Source: Pelotalea chapellei
GTDB lineage: Bacteria > Desulfobacterota > Desulfuromonadia > Geobacterales > Pseudopelobacteraceae
Length of the DNA: 64,000 bases
Reading direction: 5' to 3'
Assembly (NCBI RefSeq): GCF_018531195.1
Contig: NZ_JAHDYS010000007.1
Coordinates: forward strand, 154,011 to 218,010
The position numbers were made by a program, and so were the translations under genes. This document shows, piece after piece, positions 60,092 to 64,000 of the stretch (positions are counted from its first letter, which is position 1; every line of letters starts with the position of its first letter). Under the pieces are notes generated by a model. It saw only the letters and a list, made by a program, of their open reading frames with translations, was not told the DNA's origin and ran no database searches.

Positions 60092-60733
60092 ATGACACTG
60101 CTGGCCGACCAGTTGCTGGTACTGTCGCTGCTGATCAATTTTGTTGTCCTGGGCACCAGCCGGATTGCCTTTGCAGTTCGGGCGGTGGCCGTCCAGGGAA
60201 TACTACTCGGAGTGCTGCCGGCCCTGGTTCACCCTTTTTCGTGGCATCTGGTAGGCATTGTATGCGGCATTCTGCTGGCAAAGGGGATCATCATTCCCTG
60301 GATGATCATGGGGGCCATTAAAAAAGCAGAGATTAAACGCGAGCTCGAGCCCTTTATCGGTTACACCTCCACCCTTGTCTTGGGAGCCGTTTTCACCTCC
60401 CTGGCCTTCATGTTCGCAGCAAAACTGCCCCTGGCTCCCGAACACAGCGGACTGATCTTCGTTCCCGCATCGATCGCCACCCTGCTGTGCGGATTTCTGG
60501 TGCTCATGTCCCGGCGCAAGGCGATCTCCCAGGTGATCGGCTATCTTGTCATGGAAAACGGCATTTTCATTTTCGGGCTATTGCTGGCCAACGCAATGCC
60601 GGTAATGGTTGAAGCGGGGGCCCTGCTCGATCTTCTGGTGGGAGTATTTGTCATGGGGATCGTCATCAACAACATCAACCGCGAGTTCTCGTCTCTGGAC
60701 ACCTCCCGGCTGAACACCCTGCGGGAGGAATAG
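60092..60733 (+). CDS. HyfE-like membrane subunit (NuoK/MrpC-related)
   Basis: 213 aa, about six to seven helices. ISQVIGYLVMENGIFIFGLLL is the HyfE signature, with Glu in MENG equivalent to a conserved NuoK Glu. It begins 4 bases after hyfC-like stop. Part of the membrane arm. A 113-base intergenic hairpin separates it from the hyfF-like gene. Confidence 0.9.
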   Translation: MTLLADQLLVLSLLINFVVLGTSRIAFAVRAVAVQGILLGVLPALVHPFSWHLVGIVCGILLAKGIIIPWMIMGAIKKAEIKRELEPFIGYTSTLVLGAVFTSLAFMFAAKLPLAPEHSGLIFVPASIATLLCGFLVLMSRRKAISQVIGYLVMENGIFIFGLLLANAMPVMVEAGALLDLLVGVFVMGIVINNINREFSSLDTSRLNTLREE

Positions 60734-60768
60734 CACCATGCAACACTTAATATTTCGCACCAGGGTTT

Positions 60769-60843
60769 CCCCCCTCCCAACCTCCCCCCGCTGGGTGGAG
60801 GAGCGTATTCCCTCCCCTGGAGGGGGAGGGTTAGGGAGGGGGT
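60769..60843. repeat. C-rich/G-rich imperfect inverted repeat before hyfF-like gene
   Basis: The left part CCCCCCTCCCAACCTCCCCCC can pair with the right part GGGGGAGGGTTAGGGAGGGGG; an inner CCCTCCCCTGGAGGGGGAGGG could form an alternative hairpin. The GGGAGGGGG that is the ribosome site of the next gene (ATG 60848) lies in the right arm. It looks like a dispersed intergenic repeat; a related hairpin is at 63890-63910. Confidence 0.75.
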
Positions 60844-60847
60844 TTAG

Positions 60848-62299
60848 ATGTTACAGGGCACTAGCGTGATCTCTCTGTTTCTGCTGCTGCCACTCTGCGG
60901 AGCCCTGCTGGCCTGGCTGATTCCGGACAACCGCCGACGCCCGCTGGTACTGCCTCTGTTCTCACTGCTGCACCTGAGCATGACCGCTCTGCTGGTGATT
61001 GATACCCCGCCACCTTCTCCCCAGGGCTGGATAAACCTGGACTCTCTGGGCAAGCTGAATCTCATCTCCATCAGCACGCTTTTCACTGTCTGTTCCATTT
61101 ACTCCGTCGGCTACCTGCAATACCGCCAGGAACGTTCCAACCGTACCCTCTGCATGTCGCTGCTGGTCTGCCTTTCGGCCATGTCCCTGGTATCGGTTTC
61201 CCACAACCTCGGGCTGCTCTGGATAGCACTGGAAGCCACTACCGTAACCATGGCTCCTTTGATCTATTTCAATCGCAACGCCCGATCAATCGAAGCCACC
61301 TGGAAATACCTGCTGATCTGCTCGGTCGGCATAGCCATCGCACTGCTGGGGCTCTTCTTTCTTGCCTATTCCACAATTGTCGCCAAACAGGATGTGACCC
61401 TTCTGCTTGGATCACTGATTGAGGATGCACCCCATCTCCACGCCGTATGGCGCCACGCTGCCTTTATTTTCCTGCTGGTCGGTTTCGGCACTAAAATGGG
61501 CCTGGCACCGCTGCACACCTGGAAACCGGATGCCTACGGCGAGGCACCCGGTCTTGTGGGCGCTCTGCTGGCTGGCGGTCTGTGCAACTGCGCCTTCCTG
61601 GCATTACTCCGGGTCTATCAGATTGCGGTTGCTTCGACCGAAGCATATCTCTTCCAGGAGGTGCTCCTGGTCATGGGCCTGATTTCGATGGCTTTTGCCG
61701 CTGTCTTCATGGTGCGCCAGAACGACTTCAAGCGCATGCTGGCCTACTCCAGCGTCAAGCATGTCGGCATCATGGTCATCGGCCTGGGGCTCGGCGGACA
61801 GGCTCTCTACGGTGCTCTGCTGCACATGCTGGCCAATGCGCTCACCAAGGTGGTGCTGTTTTTGGCTGCAGGCAACATCCACCGCGCCTACAACAGTAAA
61901 AGTACGGAGTTCGTGCGGGGGGCCCTCCGGCGAACTCCCTGGTCAGGGGCGCTGTTCCTGGCCGCGTTTCTGGCCATCAATGGTTCACCACCCTTCGTGC
62001 CCTTTATCAGTGAATTCATCATCATCAACAGTGCCTTCGTCCAGGGTAACTTCCTTACAGCAGGCCTGTTTCTGCTGTTGCTGGCAATTATCTTCATCGG
62101 AATGGCCTCCAGCGTACTGCCGGTGGTCATGGGCAGGATACCAGCCGGGTTGCCGGCCACCTCCTACCGCGACACCCCACATACCATTGTGGCGCCGCTG
62201 GTGCTGATGTGCGTGATCCTCGTACTTGGTTTGTGGATACCCCAGCCGCTGCACAACCTTTTGCGGGAAGCTGCCGGACTTTTGAGGGGTGGCACATGA
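60848..62299 (+). CDS. HyfF/NuoN-like antiporter subunit
   Basis: 483 aa, about 13-14 helices. NLGLLWIALEATTVTMAPLIYF (Glu conserved), FGTKMGLAPLHTWKPDAYGEAP (Lys conserved), LLAYSSVKHVGIMVIGLGLG and LTKVVLFLAAGNIHRAYNSK are typical of hydrogenase-4 component F. Second ion-translocating subunit of the complex. Its ribosome site AGGGAGGGGG overlaps the hairpin repeat. Stop overlaps hyfG-like start (ATGA). Confidence 0.92.
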   Translation: MLQGTSVISLFLLLPLCGALLAWLIPDNRRRPLVLPLFSLLHLSMTALLVIDTPPPSPQGWINLDSLGKLNLISISTLFTVCSIYSVGYLQYRQERSNRTLCMSLLVCLSAMSLVSVSHNLGLLWIALEATTVTMAPLIYFNRNARSIEATWKYLLICSVGIAIALLGLFFLAYSTIVAKQDVTLLLGSLIEDAPHLHAVWRHAAFIFLLVGFGTKMGLAPLHTWKPDAYGEAPGLVGALLAGGLCNCAFLALLRVYQIAVASTEAYLFQEVLLVMGLISMAFAAVFMVRQNDFKRMLAYSSVKHVGIMVIGLGLGGQALYGALLHMLANALTKVVLFLAAGNIHRAYNSKSTEFVRGALRRTPWSGALFLAAFLAINGSPPFVPFISEFIIINSAFVQGNFLTAGLFLLLLAIIFIGMASSVLPVVMGRIPAGLPATSYRDTPHTIVAPLVLMCVILVLGLWIPQPLHNLLREAAGLLRGGT

Positions 62300-63804
62300 G
62301 ATCTTCCTTCTACACACTCAACAATGGTTCTGCAGTCCCCCGCAGAGATATTCCCGATCTCGACCGTAATGATTTCCTGCAGCTGATTCTGGATGCTCTG
62401 GATCATGGCTGGCGCGCATCATCCTACTTCAGCCTGCACCATGGCGACGGGTGCCAGCTCTATTGCGTGCTGACTGCTCCGGCCGGCCTTGAACTCGGCA
62501 TCATCAGCACCACCGTGACTGACGGCACCCTCCCCTCTCTCTCCACACTCTGCCCGCAACTGCACATGTTCGAGCGGGAAATTGCGGAACAGTTCGGCCT
62601 CGCCATTGAAGATCACCCCTGGATGAAGCCGGTCCGTTTCCAGCGCCCCATGGAACGACAGGGATGCAGTGGTCCGACCGGAATGACCCCGGGGGTAACC
62701 GATTTTTATCAGGTCCAGGGTGCACAGGTTCACGAAGTAGCAGTCGGGCCGGTGCATGCCGGTATCATCGAACCCGGGCATTTCCGCTTTCAGTGCCACG
62801 GAGAAGAAGTTTTCCACCTGGAGATCTGCCTCGGCTATCAACATCGGGGACTGGAACAGATGCTGCTCAACGGGCCCCACCCCCTGACCATGCGCCAGAT
62901 GGAGGCCATAGCAGGCGACACTACCATCGGTCATGGTTTGGCCCATGTCATGACCCTCGAGGCCCTTTCAGGATGCGCTGTTTCCGACCGCGCCCATGCC
63001 CTTCGCGGAATCGCGCTGGAATTGGAACGGCTGGCCAACCATACCGGAGATATGGGGGCCATCGCCGGTGATGTCGCTTTCCTGCCGACATCCTCCTTCT
63101 GCGGACGGATTCGGGGGGACTTTCTCAATATGACCGCTGAACTGTGCGGAAGCAGGTTTGGTCGCGGCTTTCTGGTGCCGGGTGGCATCGGTTTCGACTG
63201 CAGCGCCGGGCAGGCTGAATCTCTTCTCAGCCGGCTCGCTACCGCAAGGAAGGATCTTGGAAATGCGATCGAGTTGCTCTGGAATACACCATCTGCTACC
63301 GGGCGTCTCGAAAATACCGGCACCCTCAGCAAAGAAACTGCCCGTGAACTGGGGCTGGTCGGTCCAGCAGCCAGAGCCTGCGGCCTGGAGCGCGATGTGC
63401 GCAGGGACCTGCCATTCGGAATCTATGCCACCCAACCAATCCCGATGGTGTGCGCCTCAACAGGCGACGTGCATGCCCGAACCCTGGTTCGCCGGCTGGA
63501 AATTGAGGCATCTCTTGATTATCTGGAGAAATGTCTGGCTGATCTGCCGGATGGAAATCTGCACCTGCAGCCGGCAGGTCTGGCCCCCGATCATCTGGCC
63601 GTAGCACTGACCGAAGGTTGGCGCGGGGAAATCTGCCATGTGGCGGTGACCGATTCCAGGGGGAAGTTCGGACGATACAAAATAACCGACCCTTCTTTTC
63701 ACAACTGGACCGGACTGGCCATGGCACTGAGAGGGCAGCAGATCTCGGACTTTCCGCTCTGCAACAAGAGCTTCAATCTGTCGTACTGCGGGTTTGACCT
63801 TTAG
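62296..63804 (+). CDS. HyfG/NuoCD-like large subunit without NiFe cysteines (Ehr type)
   Basis: 502 aa. Residues 1-115 are NuoC-like (LHMFEREIAEQFGLAIEDH); from about 145 a NuoD/HycE-like part: VHEVAVGPVHAGIIEPGHFRF, LGYQHRGLEQML. At the place where NiFe hydrogenases have RxCGxC, this protein has EAIAGDTTIGHG (203-214), without Cys. The C-terminal DPCxxC is replaced by DFPLCNKSFNLSYCGFDL, with no CxxC pair. The subunit therefore cannot bind NiFe in the standard way and matches the energy-converting hydrogenase related (Ehr) complexes. It starts at ATG 62296 (ATGA overlap). The partner small subunit (HyfI/NuoB-like) and ferredoxin gene should follow beyond the window. Confidence 0.88.
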   Translation: MRSSFYTLNNGSAVPRRDIPDLDRNDFLQLILDALDHGWRASSYFSLHHGDGCQLYCVLTAPAGLELGIISTTVTDGTLPSLSTLCPQLHMFEREIAEQFGLAIEDHPWMKPVRFQRPMERQGCSGPTGMTPGVTDFYQVQGAQVHEVAVGPVHAGIIEPGHFRFQCHGEEVFHLEICLGYQHRGLEQMLLNGPHPLTMRQMEAIAGDTTIGHGLAHVMTLEALSGCAVSDRAHALRGIALELERLANHTGDMGAIAGDVAFLPTSSFCGRIRGDFLNMTAELCGSRFGRGFLVPGGIGFDCSAGQAESLLSRLATARKDLGNAIELLWNTPSATGRLENTGTLSKETARELGLVGPAARACGLERDVRRDLPFGIYATQPIPMVCASTGDVHARTLVRRLEIEASLDYLEKCLADLPDGNLHLQPAGLAPDHLAVALTEGWRGEICHVAVTDSRGKFGRYKITDPSFHNWTGLAMALRGQQISDFPLCNKSFNLSYCGFDL

Positions 63805-63889
63805 TAGGCCTTGAAAAGCTCAGATTGTTCAAAAATGGTCAGATCGTCGCCCCCCGGAGAAAGCCCCGCGGAGACAGCCCCCTCTCTAT

Positions 63890-63910
63890 CTCTCCCCCAA
63901 AGGGGGAGAG
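63890..63910. repeat. G/C-rich hairpin after hyfG-like gene
   Basis: CTCTCCCCC, AAA, GGGGGAGAG: a perfect 9-bp stem. Related in composition to the repeat at 60769-60843. No U-tract on the plus strand. Confidence 0.7.
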
Positions 63911-63947
63911 CATGCCTTGCCCTCTTGTATATTCAGAGGTAGAGGGT

Positions 63948-64000
63948 ATGGTTTTCCTTAACAACGGTGCACGGGACATGGCAGCACGACTGCCCTCTGG
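63948..64000 (+). CDS. possible 5' end of a further gene, cut by the window
   Basis: ATG 63948, preceded by GAGG at 8-11 bases, opens MVFLNNGARDMAARLPSG and runs off the edge. It does not look like the N-terminus of HyfI/NuoB, so its identity and even its reality are uncertain. Confidence 0.25.
   Translation, partial: MVFLNNGARDMAARLPS

Noticed and set aside
60734..60847. CRISPR-like or mobile element signature at the C/G-rich repeat
   Set aside because: It is a single imperfect inverted repeat, not direct repeats with spacers, and no transposase or target duplication is present.

Overview
The window looks like chromosomal DNA of a Geobacter-type bacterium (Desulfuromonadia; Geobacter, Trichlorobacter or Pelobacter propionicus-like). 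The reasons are gene content rather than any database match: an ImcH-like seven-heme inner-membrane cytochrome divergent from a CbcSTU-like tetraheme/Fe-S/NrfD module, a chemoreceptor with a periplasmic c-heme site, a Hyf-like membrane complex without Ni-binding cysteines, a 115-kDa-class NAD glutamate dehydrogenase, a T-box leader on leuA and several sigma54-era regulators. No rRNA, CRISPR array, prophage or insertion sequence was seen. There is one tRNA, tRNA-Leu(CAG).

Layout. 1-8.5 kb: 5' part of dapF (minus), then a plus-strand run of gamma-carbonic anhydrase, two EamA transporters around a YbaK-type deacylase, an Nramp transporter, a PhnP-like metallohydrolase, a large unrecognised protein and a carotenoid-type membrane protein. 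8.6-15.3 kb (minus): amidohydrolase, leuA with a leucine T-box leader, and livHMGF without a binding protein. 15.5-25.3 kb: periplasmic chaperones (Skp-like, FKBP), Uup-type ABC-F protein, threonine aldolase with a coupled 52-codon gene, L,D-transpeptidase, hemB, OmpA-like protein, an orphan LarA homologue and a YtxH protein.

25.4-33.7 kb: NAD-glutamate dehydrogenase (minus), then a B12-centred plus-strand operon: crotonase, CobO, stand-alone B12-binding subunit, second crotonase, MeaB, CbiQ, CbiO. 33.8-39 kb: DUF948/YtxH pair, MltD-like transglycosylase from an apparently leaderless promoter, TPR protein, nitroreductase, thioredoxin reductase and a 57-aa acidic protein. 39.1-45.3 kb: imcH (minus) divergent from cbcSTU and a DUF2339 protein; this is the electron-transfer section of the window.

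45.4-54 kb: tRNA-Leu, a fused radical SAM/DUF2344 protein, RNase G, then an interruption (ribbon-helix-helix protein, small hypothetical, and a sensory [FeFe]-hydrogenase-like domain fused to a sigma54 activator) before rplU-rpmA. 54-64 kb: heme chemoreceptor, a GspE-N/receiver protein, and hyfB-C-E-F-G-like genes of an Ehr-type complex that runs off the right end.

The two most noteworthy items are the hydrogenase-sensor/sigma54 fusion (50800-53070), whose H-cluster ligands are kept while the proton-transfer cysteine is replaced, and the Ehr-type complex (57150-63804), which appears to be a proton- or ion-pumping relative of complex I and group 4 hydrogenases without a NiFe site.
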